64,000 bases of DNA from Closterium sp. Naga37s-1. Its lineage: Eukaryota > Streptophyta > Zygnematophyceae > Desmidiales > Closteriaceae. The notes under the pieces are model-generated. The model was given only the letters and a program-made list of their open reading frames with translations. It was not told the DNA's origin and made no database searches. The position numbers were made by a program, and so were the translations under genes. How positions within the stretch are numbered: position 1 is the stretch's first letter; every line of letters starts with the position of its first letter. The stretch lies in contig CANJKZ010000511.1 in the NCBI GenBank assembly GCA_947471745.1, positions 372,001-436,000 of the forward strand, read 5' to 3'. Positions 49,801 to 58,444 of this stretch are shown one piece after another.

Positions 49801-52800
49801 CCGTGATCACTATGATATCCACCTGGGTGGGATTGTGAGCGGTGCAGTAGGGTAGAGAGGTAAAGGACAGAGATATCAGCTTCCCCACCGGTGCTGACAC
49901 GGCCTGCATGCCACAGTCCCCCACGCCCAGCACCATACTGCCATCCGTGATCACTATGATATCCACCTGGGTGGGATTGTGAGCAGTGCAGTAGGGTAGA
50001 GAGGTAAAGGACAGAGATATCAGCTTCCCCACTGGTGCTGACACGGCCTGCATGCCACAGTCCCCCACGCCCAGCACCCTGCTGCCATCCGTGATCACTA
50101 TGATGTCCACCTGAGGGAGCAGGTAAGGGGGAGTGGGTAGAGGGGGGTGAGAAGGGAAGAGTAGGGGTGTGGCGGTGGTGAGACAATCTCCCTGCATGCC
50201 ACACCACAGTCGCCCACGCCCAGCACCCTGATAGATACCGTCCGTGATCACTATGATTTCCACCTGGGAGGGCGGGGGCGGGTAGGTGGGATCGGGTAGA
50301 GGGGGGTTGAGTAGGGAGAAGTAGAGCGTGGTGGTGAGACAAATACAACTAGCCATGTCATTGTGACGGTTCGCGCTGAAGTACCCGCTTCTTCGCAACC
50401 ACTGCACCTGTTCCCACAGCACATTCATTCGGCTTGTGTTGTGAACAAACGCACACTCAAACACCATGTCTGCACTTACTGCTCATACGTGATCGGACGG
50501 CCAGTTGTGCACCATGGAGGCCATCTCGCCCTGGTCGTTGTTTGCGCTGAAGTACATGCTTTCTTGCCACCACTGTACCTGTTCCTGCAGAACATTTCTA
50601 TGACAGTTCGTTCGCACTTTCATTAATTCAAACACCACACATGCTTACATGGTCTGACGGCCAGTTGTGCACCATGGAGGCCATCTCGCCCTGGTCGTTG
50701 ACGCTGAAGTACATGCCCCGGGGGCGGCGGTGTATGTACCCGCTCCTACAGTACATTTCATTCACGTTTTACATGTACATAAAAACAAACACCACGCGCG
50801 CACTCACATGGTCGGAGGGCCAGTTGTGCACCATGGAGGCCATCTCGCCCTGGTCATTGGCGCTGAAGTACATGCCCCGGGGGCGGCGGAAGAGGGAGGC
50901 GTAGCGCTGGCACACCATGCCCACCGTGGGCGTGTAGACAATGCGCGACATCTCCTCTATGTTGTCCATCAGGATCTGATGGAGTGGGAAGGGGGAAGGG
51001 AAGAGGGGCAGAGGGGGGGGGATGACGGATGGAGCGTGGGAAGGAGTGTGATGAGAGGAGGAACTTGAACTGCCGGCACACCATGCCCACGGTGGGCATG
51101 TAGACGATGCGCGACATCTCCTCTATGTTGTCCATCAGAATCTGATTAGTTGAGAAGAGGGGAGGGTGGGAAGGGGAGAGGGTGACCTTCGGAGCATGGC
51201 AGGAAGGATGATGGGAGGAGGGATACGATCGGCTGGCACACCATGCCCACGGTGGGCGTGTACACGATGCGCGACATCTCCTCTATGTTGTCCATCAGAA
51301 TCTGATGAGGTGGGGGGGGGGGGGGGGGGGGGAGGGAAGAGGGGCAGAGGGGCAGGGATGACGGATGGAGCGTGGGAGGGAGTGTGATGAGAGGAGGAAC
51401 TTGAACTGCCGGCACACCATGCCCACGGTGGGCGTGTAGACGATGCGCGACATCTCCTCTATGTTGTCCATCAGAATCTGATGAGTGGAGGGGGGGGAGA
51501 GGAGGGGAGCCGGGTAGGGGCAGAGGGATGCCGGACGGAGCGTGGGAGGGAGGCGTAACGCTGGCACACCATGCCCATGGTGGGCGTGTACACAATGCGC
51601 GGCATCTCCTTTATGTTGTCCATCAGGATCTGATAGGAGGAGGAGCAAGGGGGAACAGAGGGGAGGGGCAGAGAGGTGGGCTTTGGAGCATGGCAGGGAG
51701 CACGATACAAGCTGCCGGCACACCATGCACACGGTGGACATGTAGACAATGCGTGACATCTCCTCTACATTGAGGGTGGGAAGGGGAGAGGGGTGACCTT
51801 CGGAGCATGGCAGGGAGGATGATGGGAGGAGGGATACGATCAGCTGGCACACCATGCACATGGTGGCCATGTAGTCGATGCGTGACATCTCCTCTACATT
51901 GAGGGTGGGTAGAGGGATGACGGGCGGAGGGGGAAGGCATGACGGATGGGGAGCATGAACGCTCCTATACGATGGGAAGGAATCTTCAGAATGGACAGGG
52001 ATTCAGATTGCTGGAGCGTCTTCACTGCAGCCTGAGTCCACTGTGGTCCACCTCAGCGGTACACACAGGGCCACCACCCCGCACCTTGTTACGGTCACAC
52101 CCACTATCGCTCACTAACTACAGTCACACCACACTCATACCCGGAAATACAGAGTCTCGTTGCGGTCGTGCAGGCAGTTGAGGATGCGCCACTTCTGCAG
52201 GTCCATGGGGTCGTCCGACATGCTGGTGGGGCAGAGGTCCCACCACACATTCCTCACCTCGTTACAGTCACACATACCGTCAATACAGTCACACCAAACG
52301 CACTCATACCCGGTAATACAGAGTCTCGTTGCGGTCGTGCAGGCGGTTGAGGATGCGCCACTTCTGCAGGTCCACGGGGTCGTCAGACGACCTGGGCTTG
52401 CGTTCAATGGCCTCGTACTGCCGCACTGGAGGGGGGAGAGGGGAGGTGTGGAAAGGAATGGAAGTGGAATGGAACGTAGACAAGGTCGAGAAGTGACTGT
52501 AGGTTCATTCTATGATTGCGGTGCAGCGAGGTGGTGTGAGCAGATCCTTTATGCTCAACACCGTGGCAAGAATGGTGCTTCAAAGCATCCTATACGTACG
52601 AGGGTGTACTCGCTGAACTGCTGCATTTGTTCCTCCATAATCTGGTAACCCGGTGGGAGAAGGTCCCTCATTTGAAGGGCCTCAAAAGTCACTCTATAAC
52701 GCGTACGAGGGTGTACTTACTGAACTGCTGCATTTGCTCCTCCATGGTCTGGTAACCCGGCGGAAGAAGGGCCCTCATTTGAAGCGCTTCAAAAGTCACT

Positions 52801-53680
52801 CTGTAACGCGTACGAGGGTGTACTTACTGAACTGCTGCATTTGCTCCTCCATGGTCTGGTAACCCGGCGGAAGAAGGGCCCTCATTTGAAGCGCTTCAAA
52901 AGTCACTCTATAACGCGTACGAGGGTGTACTTACTGAACTGCTGCATTTGCTCCTCCATGGTCTGGTAACCCGGCAGAAGAAGGGCCCTCATTCGAAGCG
53001 CTTCAAAAGTCACTCTATAACGCGTACGAGGGTGTACTTACTGAACTGCTGCATTTGCTCCTCCATGGTCTGGTAACCCGGCGGAAGAAGGCCTCTCAGC
53101 CCCAAGCGATCACGCTCTGGCGCCTCGAATGCCGTGTGCTGCGGGGAGACGAGGGAGGGCAAAGAGTGGGAAATATTATCAGTTACGAATGTTTTCTCTC
53201 ACGAGAGACGATGGATGGTAGTGTACTGCTACGCGTCGGAGCAGCGAACGACGAGAGCAACACCATACGAACCGCGAGACGGGTTTCGGGTGTATATTAC
53301 TGTGTTCTGACATATTCGGTACTAACAATGTTGACCCAGAGATGTTGTAGGAGACAAGTTTTCAGCCCACTGAGAAGCGAGGCATCAAAATGTTCAGGCG
53401 TTGGATTTCTTTGAAACTCTCTCCGTGCTTCTTTATTAGGTCTGGTTAGAAATGGCTTACTTTGTGAGTCTGGCTCAGAATGACTTACTTTGTTGAACCA
53501 CGGGTCGTGAAGGAGGTCGGCTCCCCGTTTATTCACAATGACAGCGCGGCCATGGTGAAAGCACCGCGATGAACGGCCAAGATTGTCTTGATAGGCATTC
53601 AACAATGCGGTTGCTGGCCCACACCGCATCATATCTCGAGTCCTTCTGACGGCTGTCCGGATCAAAGCGGCACTCGCCAT
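40805..53680 (-). CDS. NAD-ME: Mitochondrial NAD-dependent malic enzyme, 16 exons, ~633 aa
   Basis: It oxidatively decarboxylates malate to pyruvate with NAD in the mitochondrial matrix. Exons by eye: 53680-53489, 53138-53042, 52425-52310, 50975-50808, 49534-49406, 49179-49119, 48845-48742, 46678-46488, 45702-45591, 45135-44880, 43448-43362, 43042-42988, 42381-42310, 41813-41751, 41115-41001, 40888-40805. Every junction has GT/AG and phases agree. Residues 1-40 are Arg/Ala/Ser-rich, a likely targeting peptide. LHDPWFNK (57-64) is typical of plant NAD-ME. YTPTVG holds catalytic Tyr149 and PVGKL holds Lys220. The metal ligands are Glu291/Asp292 (FED) and Asp315 (NDDIQGT). TGAGSAVQG (349-357) is the NAD fold. 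The usual SNPT reads SCPA (470-473). The C-terminus, [12 protein letters not shown], matches the family. Length is close to Arabidopsis NAD-ME1. Introns are full of partial exon copies. Confidence 0.88.
41116..41750 (-). repeat. Intron 14: partial copies of the ends of exons 14 and 15
   Basis: At about 41176-41250 there is a copy of the exon 15 start (TTCATGACATCACATCACACG, coding [17 protein letters not shown]). Between about 41500 and 41750 the exon 14 end plus donor recurs at ~70-90-bp spacing (the CTGGATAGCGACGGGTGTG and CACGTGTGAGRTGATT phrases on the + strand). Confidence 0.75.
41820..42309 (-). repeat. Intron 13: partial copies of exons 13 and 14
   Basis: A copy of the exon 14 start lies at about 41895-41945 ([13 protein letters not shown], followed by intronic sequence). 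Copies of the exon 13 end lie at about 42180-42240 ([12 protein letters not shown] with a GTGAGT donor) and, weaker, at about 42060-42120. Confidence 0.78.
42487..42830. repeat. Intron 12 minisatellite, 10-bp unit TGACATGAGG, ~34 copies
   Basis: Near-perfect decamer array with C/T and A/G variants (TGACACGAGG, TGACGTGAGG, TGTCATGAGG), followed by GGGTGGGTGCAG. A shorter GATGGGATGG run lies at 42395-42440. It sits inside the malic enzyme intron, between exons 12 and 13. Confidence 0.95.
42880..43300 (-). repeat. Introns 11-12: partial copies of exons 11 and 12
   Basis: At about 42880-42930 a copy of the exon 12 end ([13 protein letters not shown]) lies downstream of the real exon 12 (43042-42988), with a GTGGTGG run between. 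At about 43240-43295 the exon 11 end recurs (SYPSARF followed by a GTGAGC donor), preceded by a cryptic CCCAG. Confidence 0.78.
43455..44830 (-). repeat. Intron 10: at least ten partial copies of the exon 10 end and one of exon 11
   Basis: The part of exon 10 coding [17 protein letters not shown] recurs with a period of ~98 bp between 44380 and 44830. Each copy has GTCCTTGTCAAACAGATGGTG on the + strand. A longer copy lies at 44300-44445 and shorter pieces (GTGCTTGCCCAACAGCCCAAAC) at 43815-44280. A copy of the exon 11 start and body ([20 protein letters not shown]) lies at about 43522-43596, with its own CCAG acceptor. The real exons are 45135-44880 and 43448-43362, the copies that join in phase. 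Confidence 0.85.
44223..44248. repeat. 26-bp perfect palindrome in intron 10
   Basis: The half-site CTAGTTTTGAGGC is followed directly by its reverse complement. It lies between two partial copies of exon 10 that share the TTCACGTCGGTGCACCCA and TCACGTCCGTGCACCCA phrases. It belongs to a family of similar palindromes in this gene. Confidence 0.93.
45196..45330 (-). repeat. Intron 9: partial copy of the exon 10 start
   Basis: The sequence codes [12 protein letters not shown] and [10 protein letters not shown], almost the same as the first 24 residues of exon 10. It has an acceptor-like CCTCAG in front, then decays into C-rich intron. It lies 60 bp upstream of real exon 10. Confidence 0.85.
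45772..46440 (-). repeat. Intron 8: partial copies of the exon 8 end and exon 9 start
   Basis: Three copies of the exon 8 end lie at about 46330-46437 ([19 protein letters not shown], then VVTGAGR and a GTGCGTG-type donor), 46155-46260 and 46035-46090. Two short copies of the exon 9 start (GTGCAGGGTATGCTGGTAGTG) lie at about 45838-45870 and 45772-45798. They are separated by a palindrome at 45801-45818. Confidence 0.85.
45801..45818. repeat. Perfect palindrome TTTTGAGTCGACTCAAAA in intron 8
   Basis: An 18-bp perfect palindrome between two partial copies of the exon 9 start. CACCATCTGTAGCACTACC is repeated on both sides. Confidence 0.95.
46763..47140 (-). repeat. Intron 7: three partial copies of the exon 8 start
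   Basis: Copies at about 46763-46856 ([20 protein letters not shown] and [11 protein letters not shown]), 46925-46980 and 47068-47135 all correspond to the first third of exon 8. They lie upstream of the real exon 8 (46678-46488). In each, intron-like sequence (GGCAGTGG, CATGGCG) replaces the rest of the exon. Confidence 0.87.
47293..48468. repeat. 28-bp x 42 minisatellite derived from malic enzyme exon 7
   Basis: The array is exactly 1176 bp, 42 units of 28 bp with phrase TCTATTGAGCTCCAGATAG then ACCTCTCCG on the + strand. The unit is exon 7 sequence (TCTATGAGCTCCAGATAGTC, coding DYLELID on the - strand) with one added T, so it no longer keeps a reading frame. Variation is minimal: a block of CTCCCCG units at about 47565-47695 and again near 48290, and one unit with TTGATCTCCGG at 48161. 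Both edges are exon 7 sequence, so a copy of the exon expanded from within. It lies in intron 7. Confidence 0.96.
48540..48685 (-). repeat. Intron 7: partial copy of exon 7 with palindromic edge
   Basis: At about 48545-48632 the exon 7 end is repeated ([20 protein letters not shown], then PNVIVQ and a GTGCG donor). A TTGAGGCGCCTCAA perfect palindrome (48669-48682) separates it from the real exon 7 side. A related TTGAGGTGCCTCA lies at 48472-48484, at the end of the 28-bp array. Confidence 0.85.
49560..50266 (-). repeat. Intron 4: five partial copies of the exon 5 start
   Basis: Each copy has the acceptor CACCCAG (or close) and codes [19 protein letters not shown] and then AVSAPVGKL, as exon 5 does. 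In four of the five, [11 protein letters not shown]-type intronic sequence then replaces the exon's last 13 codons. Four copies are spaced ~150 bp and nearly identical; the fifth, at about 50190-50266, is more decayed. Real exon 5 (49534-49406) is the copy nearest exon 6 and the only one with AAAGINPNQ and a good donor. Confidence 0.92.
50345..50725 (-). repeat. Intron 4: three partial copies of the exon 4 end
   Basis: Copies at about 50643-50725, 50490-50565 and 50350-50397 correspond to the last third of exon 4 ([20 protein letters not shown] on the - strand). They include donor-like sequence after the copied end. They lie downstream of real exon 4 (50975-50808) and become more decayed with distance. 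Confidence 0.87.
51060..51935 (-). repeat. Intron 3: six partial copies of the exon 4 start
   Basis: Copies at about 51062-51145, 51232-51303, 51408-51481, 51558-51633, 51712-51775 and 51845-51905 code variants of [20 protein letters not shown] followed by VCQ. Each has an upstream polypyrimidine tract, and the nearer four keep an AG acceptor. All stop at about codon 24, where intron sequence begins again. The two furthest from exon 4 are the most changed ([19 protein letters not shown]). Confidence 0.9.
52143..52215 (-). repeat. Intron 3: partial copy of the exon 3 end
   Basis: It codes [20 protein letters not shown], then ETLYFR and the same GTATGAG donor as real exon 3 (52425-52310). The first third of the exon is missing. 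Confidence 0.88.
52604..53032 (-). repeat. Intron 2: four 107-bp tandem copies of the exon 2 end plus donor
   Basis: With real exon 2 there are five units at an exact 107-bp period (donor sides at 53032, 52925, 52818, 52711 and 52604). Each contains [16 protein letters not shown] coding sequence on the - strand and, in the nearer ones, GTAAGTAC. The upstream exon part is replaced by a palindrome such as TTTGAAGCGCTTCAAA (52778-52793) and its relatives at 52671, 52884 and 52992. Confidence 0.93.
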
Positions 53681-54383
53681 GACGAAATGCTATCTCGAAC
53701 GGTAACGAATGGTCGCGAAGCCTAACGAAGGATGAGGAGAGGCAGCGAGGTGCTTCTGGTGACAATGCAGGGGCTCCGACTACGAAAGCTCGCCAGAATT
53801 CGAAGCGCCAACAGGAGCTGGCGAAACGGAAATGTAATGCGATGTTACGTCAACTCATAAAATAACGGCGATATGAGCTGCTTGCGCGATACTGGGTGGT
53901 AGCGGTAATAAATAGGATGGCGTGAGCTGGTTCTTGCAAATCGGAAGACGAAGCGCGAATTTGTGGATAACGGGGGACGGTGCTGAAAACTACCGTTGAA
54001 AGCGGTAGAAAGCGGACGAGGGAGTCGGAGCGAGAAGCAACGAGAAGCGAATGTGTAGTAAATAAGTTGAGCGGAGCGGGACGGCTGCAAGGCAACGATG
54101 TGATGAACGGCACGCAGCACGAGCCGTCACGCCAGGACCTGAAAAGCAAACTGGAATTTGCGATAGTCACAGGGAGCTGCGTCATGGAATGGAGGTGGAG
54201 ACTTGGAAAGCTGGCTTGTCAGTGCCAGGAGAACGAATTGCATCCAACGATTGGCATGCGAAGTTACTGACGGTTACCAGCTGCAGTCAGTCGTTGGTGA
54301 TTGGTTTTGCGGATTGAAGCGCCTTGAAGTTGGTTGACAGAAAGTCAGCCAGACTGACGTCATTACTGCGTTGGCAATTGCAG
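53681..54383. promoter_or_regulatory. Intergenic region upstream of the malic enzyme start
   Basis: The malic enzyme start codon is at 53680 on the - strand. No TATA box or other known element is clear. Short frames exist on both strands here. If the tentative + strand gene at 54.4 kb is real, this stretch would serve two divergent genes, but nothing in the sequence proves that. Confidence 0.3.
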
Positions 54384-54614
54384 ATTTTGCTCATCTTTGG
54401 GACCACATATTTGCTGGAGCAAAAACTTCCTTCGCTGCAATGGAAGTTGCTCGACTCGAACAAAAGGTTTATGCAGTAAGGTTTTACTTGTAAGTAAAGA
54501 CCCACCAGAGACATGATGATGTTTTTTTTGACAATACAGGCAAATTCAAATGTTGTGCCACTACGGCCAACTTCCCAAATATCGGGAATGCTGACGATGA
54601 AGAAAAGATTGTGA
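54384..54614 (+). CDS. Tentative 3' end of an unknown + strand gene (two exons)
   Basis: A polypyrimidine/AG site ends at 54383. The open stretch 54384-54475 codes FAHLWDHIFAGAKTSFAAME and then VARLEQKVYA, ending at a GTAAGG donor. After a 64-bp intron with TTTTTTTTGACAATACAG, 54540-54614 continues in phase 0 (ANSNVVPLRPTSQISGMLTM, then KKRL) to a TGA. The compact intron with good splice signals and the in-phase join make a real gene plausible. I do not recognise the protein; it would be small and partly helical. I could not find upstream exons; a frame starting MNGTQHEPSRQDLKSK at about 54101 is one candidate but does not join in phase by eye. Confidence 0.35.
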
Positions 54615-55300
54615 CCTGGCACACAAGCCTCTGCTGGATGGAATCTCCAGCAACCCCTTTGAAGCTCGAATTTCGATATATATTCATTCCGAGTACGAGA
54701 AACATCAAATGTGTTCCTTATCATTACTCTTTTTAGGAAAAGAAAGACAGAGTTCACATCACATGTCAAACACAAAAAATATACGTACAATGTTTACAAT
54801 GCACGAATTTCACCAGAGTGAGACATCATTATATCCTAAAAAATACCATCATCGTCCCAAGCGAACGACATTGAACCGTTATCAAGGTTCGTCATTGCTC
54901 TACAGTGTGCGGCCGTTCGTTAGACTGGGTTTTAAGTCAAAACAGAGTCACTGGTTGCCCGGATCATGGCAGTGATAACGTAGCACCCGGTTGCGCGTGG
55001 GAGGAGGTGGGGGATGGGAAGGAGTGGGGGGGGGGGGGGGGGGGGAAGGGGGGGAGACAATACCCACTTCAATCTAGCATATGCAAAACTCCACAATTTG
55101 CAGTATACATGATTCATTACGCACCTCATCTTGTTCAGAACCTGGAGCATTGTAAATCGAGAAACTGTAGGGAGCACGTGAACTCTGGTCAAACAGCTGG
55201 TGAAGTGAGTCAACGAGGGAAGTAGCCACGCAAAATATCACGCTGCTGACTCACCATATGCCCAACTCTGCTCTCACATCCCATCCGCATTCGTTTCCTG
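54615..55300. other. Unassigned stretch before the right inverted-repeat arm
   Basis: AT-rich sequence with a run of about 20 G near 55026-55045. A 167-codon frame on the - strand (54287-54790) overlaps this and the tentative gene; it resembles nothing known. No element ends are seen. Confidence 0.4.
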
Positions 55301-55465
55301 GTGACCAGTTTTCATGCGCATCTACAGTGTCAGCACATATGGGAAAGATGGTGTCACCATCAACATGTACTGTGCATGTATGATGGTGATGGTGCTGCAT
55401 GGTACCAACTGGGCGCTCGCGTTTTCCGTTTCCATCACCTAAACGAGAATTAGAACGAGGAAGAG

Positions 55466-58444
55466 ATGGACCTGGGAAAGAAGCTGAAACTGCTCAGCAT
55501 GGGCCTGAGAGAATACTCACGGGAGGAGCGAAAGAGGGTGAAGGCGACGGTGCAGCACCTGGAGGTAGTGGTGGAGCGACTGAGGCACAAAGTGATGCGA
55601 TATCCGGGAGACAAGAGAGCACAAAACAGGTTGATGCGGAAGGAGGCGCACCTAGGGGCTTATCTCCAGAGCTGCAAAGATCGGATGCAAGTGTTAGCGG
55701 GAATCAAGGTGGAGCTCACCGGAGAAGTCCCATCGCCATACTTGTCGGCCAGAATCAAAGTACGGAAGAGACGGACGGTGGTGCGCGAGATCTCTCACCA
55801 TGGAGTGGTGTACCAGGGGACAAAGGAGGTGCTGAAGGCGGCAGCGGACCATTTCAAAGCTGCTTTTGGCGAGGTGCTACCAGAGGAAGAGGTGGACTGG
55901 GGGACTTTCTCGGAAGGCGCCAGATTCTCGGAGACGGATGCAGCGCTCCTTGGGGCAGACTGGACGGAGGAGGAGGTCAAGCAGGCGCTGGAGAGCCTCC
56001 CGAAGAGGAAATCTCCCGGGCAGGACGGCTTGCCCGCGGAATATTTCATTCTGCACTGGGATCTGCTGAAAGCACATGTGATGAGTTTTGTCGGGGAATT
56101 CGCCAGGAAGGCGAGTATGCCGGAGAGCTTATCGACAGCGGTGACAGTCCTGCTGCATAAGAAGGGGCCAACAGATCAACTGGGGAACTACCGCCCCATC
56201 ACACTTCTGTCAGTCATGTACAAGGTGGTTACAAAAGTTATGGCTACAAGGCTCAAAAAGGTGCTGGGCAAAGTCCTGTCAAAAGAACAGCACGACTTCT
56301 TACCGGGGAAAAGCCTGGCGGACGCAGTATCAGTGGTAGCGGATGCGGTGGAGGCAGCGAACAGCGGTAAGGAAGATTGGCTACTGCTGCTGGTAGATTT
56401 CCAGAAGGCCTATGACACGGTCTCGAGGGTCTTCCTTTTCAGGGTCATGAAGGAGCTGGGGGTGCCTGACAATTTCATCGGCCGGACCAGGGGCCTGCAT
56501 GCAGACGCAGGGACAAGGGTCATAATTAATGGGTGGTTAAGCGACAGGGTGGAGATGAACAGAGGGGTCAGGCAGGGGTGCCCACTGGCGCCATACCTGT
56601 TTCTTTGCGCACTCGAGCCGTTATGCAGAGCCACGCAGCGGGAGAAGCTGGGCATCGGACCGGCCGGGAAGGAGCCGCTTGCATACGTGGGATACGCCGA
56701 CGACACATCATTTCTGCTGAATGGAGAAGCACAACTGCGGAAGGTGGTGGAGGTCTTGGGCACCTTCGAGAAACAGTCAGGGCTGAAGGTGAATTGTGAA
56801 AAGTCAGTGGTGGTACCGCTGGGAAGCAACCGGGGAGAGCCGGCGCCGGCAGACGTCTCGTATAAATGGTCGGAGCAGGGAGAGCCGGAGAGGCTCTTGG
56901 GGGTGTGGATAACGCCCAACGGTGACCCGGATCCATCCTGGAAGAGGGCGTACGAAAGGATAAAAGAGGAGCTGAGGAAGTGGGAAGCGCAATATCTAAC
57001 AACCACGGCAAGAGTGGCAGTGATTAGCTGCTATGTCCTGCCAGTACTGATGTTCCAGGCCCAAGTCTACTCGCCGCCGGAGGAGACGTGGGAAAAAATC
57101 AGGAAATTATGTCACGCGTTCGTATCGGCAGGGGAGGCGGCAGAAGAAAAAATATTCATCCTGTGGAGCGCGTACCTGGCGTGTCTGCCGCGGAAGGATG
57201 GAGGTCTGGGGCAGCTGGACCCGAAGCTTTGCCTGGACGGGCTGGCGATCCGCAGGATCGGAAAGTTTCTGAAGGAGCCGGACGGAACGCGCCGCTGGCT
57301 GGCAGAGAAGGCGGCGGCTTTCCCGCAAGGGCTGGCCACGCTGTACGCGCACCCGTCGGCAATAAAGCAGTGGCAGCGCGGTAGCGAACGATGGAAGGCG
57401 GCGGCAAAAGTGTTCTGGAAATCACCTTTCGCGACACTGCCGGCACCAAGGAGCAGGTGGGAGGTGGAAGAGGAGTTTATTTGTTTCAACAGAAACATCA
57501 TGCATCGAGGGGAGAGCCCTTTCGGTCACCAAATAGGCACAGCGGCCCTCATCACCACGCGCGTTCGGGACCTGCTCACGGACGGGCCAGGGGGACGGAG
57601 GGGGGTGAAAGAAGAAGAGGTGCTGACGATTGAACTGGGAAGCAAGGAGGCGGCGGTCATGGCAAGGAAGGCATACGGGGCCATGCCGCCGGAGTGGAGG
57701 AAATTGATCGAGGAGCCGGCAACGGCCGATGCTGTGGTGAAAGCATCGGGAGTGGTGAGGTACATCCTGCAAGGGCAACCAGCTAGACTCCCATGGGCAG
57801 TGGACGGGGTGGACGGCAGGAAGGTGGTCGTGTCCAGCATGTCCCTCGGTGAAGACGGGAGAATAGGGAAAAAAACAAGAGCGGAGAAAACGTGTTTCGA
57901 AGCGTGCAGACTCCAACCGATGGCGGTTCAGAAAGGAATACTGCTTGGCCCCGTGGGAGATCCAAAGGTGCGGTTGCTGTCTCTACCAGGACTGTTCGCT
58001 GGGGGGGAATTGGTGCCGCTACGCGGGGTAAGGGCCGCACTATCCAAGGCGAAAGGGCGTTCTTGGAGACAAGCGGAGTGGGAGGACGTGTGGGGAAAAA
58101 AGATTGACTGGCGGAAGGTCATTGAGACCAGAGACTCGATAAATGTACCGGGCAAGGCGAGGGACGTCCTACTAAGGGTTCACAGCATGAACCTGCAGGT
58201 TGGGGGGAGGCTGGGTTTCTTCCAGAACAAGATAGCATGTGTGCACTGTGGAGAGGAGGAAACCCTAGCACATTGTCTCTACAGCTGCCCGGTCATACAA
58301 CCGATCATTGGCGCGCTGAAGCGGACGTTGCACATGCTGAACCCGGGCAGGTCGGTGGACTGTCTGGGGGACCTACTGTTTGGCGAAAAGGGCACAGCGT
58401 CAGGTTTTCCGGAGATGACGCTGACATCAGTGGTGCTTAGGTAG
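55466..58444 (+). CDS. LINE reverse transcriptase with C-terminal zinc-binding domain, 992 aa
   Basis: This is the ORF2 remnant of the LINE. The first ~175 residues are a linker (coiled-coil-like, Lys/Arg-rich) with the KRKSPGQDGLPAEYF entry motif at about 180. The reverse transcriptase follows with GNYRPITLLSVMYKV, LLLVDFQKAYDTV, MNRGVRQGCPLAPYLF and the catalytic YADD in VGYADDTSFLL, then a thumb region. A zf-RVT-type C-terminal cluster CVHCGEEETLAHCLYSC lies near residue 930. The frame ends at a TAG at 58442-58444, but the same frame continues beyond it (next entry), so that stop is probably a point change. The order fits plant L1-like LINEs. The start given is only the first Met. Confidence 0.85.
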   Translation: MDLGKKLKLLSMGLREYSREERKRVKATVQHLEVVVERLRHKVMRYPGDKRAQNRLMRKEAHLGAYLQSCKDRMQVLAGIKVELTGEVPSPYLSARIKVRKRRTVVREISHHGVVYQGTKEVLKAAADHFKAAFGEVLPEEEVDWGTFSEGARFSETDAALLGADWTEEEVKQALESLPKRKSPGQDGLPAEYFILHWDLLKAHVMSFVGEFARKASMPESLSTAVTVLLHKKGPTDQLGNYRPITLLSVMYKVVTKVMATRLKKVLGKVLSKEQHDFLPGKSLADAVSVVADAVEAANSGKEDWLLLLVDFQKAYDTVSRVFLFRVMKELGVPDNFIGRTRGLHADAGTRVIINGWLSDRVEMNRGVRQGCPLAPYLFLCALEPLCRATQREKLGIGPAGKEPLAYVGYADDTSFLLNGEAQLRKVVEVLGTFEKQSGLKVNCEKSVVVPLGSNRGEPAPADVSYKWSEQGEPERLLGVWITPNGDPDPSWKRAYERIKEELRKWEAQYLTTTARVAVISCYVLPVLMFQAQVYSPPEETWEKIRKLCHAFVSAGEAAEEKIFILWSAYLACLPRKDGGLGQLDPKLCLDGLAIRRIGKFLKEPDGTRRWLAEKAAAFPQGLATLYAHPSAIKQWQRGSERWKAAAKVFWKSPFATLPAPRSRWEVEEEFICFNRNIMHRGESPFGHQIGTAALITTRVRDLLTDGPGGRRGVKEEEVLTIELGSKEAAVMARKAYGAMPPEWRKLIEEPATADAVVKASGVVRYILQGQPARLPWAVDGVDGRKVVVSSMSLGEDGRIGKKTRAEKTCFEACRLQPMAVQKGILLGPVGDPKVRLLSLPGLFAGGELVPLRGVRAALSKAKGRSWRQAEWEDVWGKKIDWRKVIETRDSINVPGKARDVLLRVHSMNLQVGGRLGFFQNKIACVHCGEEETLAHCLYSCPVIQPIIGALKRTLHMLNPGRSVDCLGDLLFGEKGTASGFPEMTLTSVVLR

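Noticed and set aside
51312-51332. Run of about 20 G in intron 3, and a similar run near 55026
   Set aside because: Simple homopolymer runs, possibly assembly-sensitive; no structure around them supports a function.
40805-53680. A tandem cluster of several malic enzyme genes or pseudogenes
   Set aside because: The copies are limited to exon ends next to their own exon, and no second full set exists; one gene with intronic copies explains all of it.
54287-54790. 167-codon - strand frame
   Set aside because: It has no recognisable domain and overlaps, on the other strand, a better spliced candidate; support is too weak.
55399-56160. 253-codon frame at the LINE start
   Set aside because: It overlaps the reverse transcriptase frame in another phase and starts outside the LINE boundary; a shadow.
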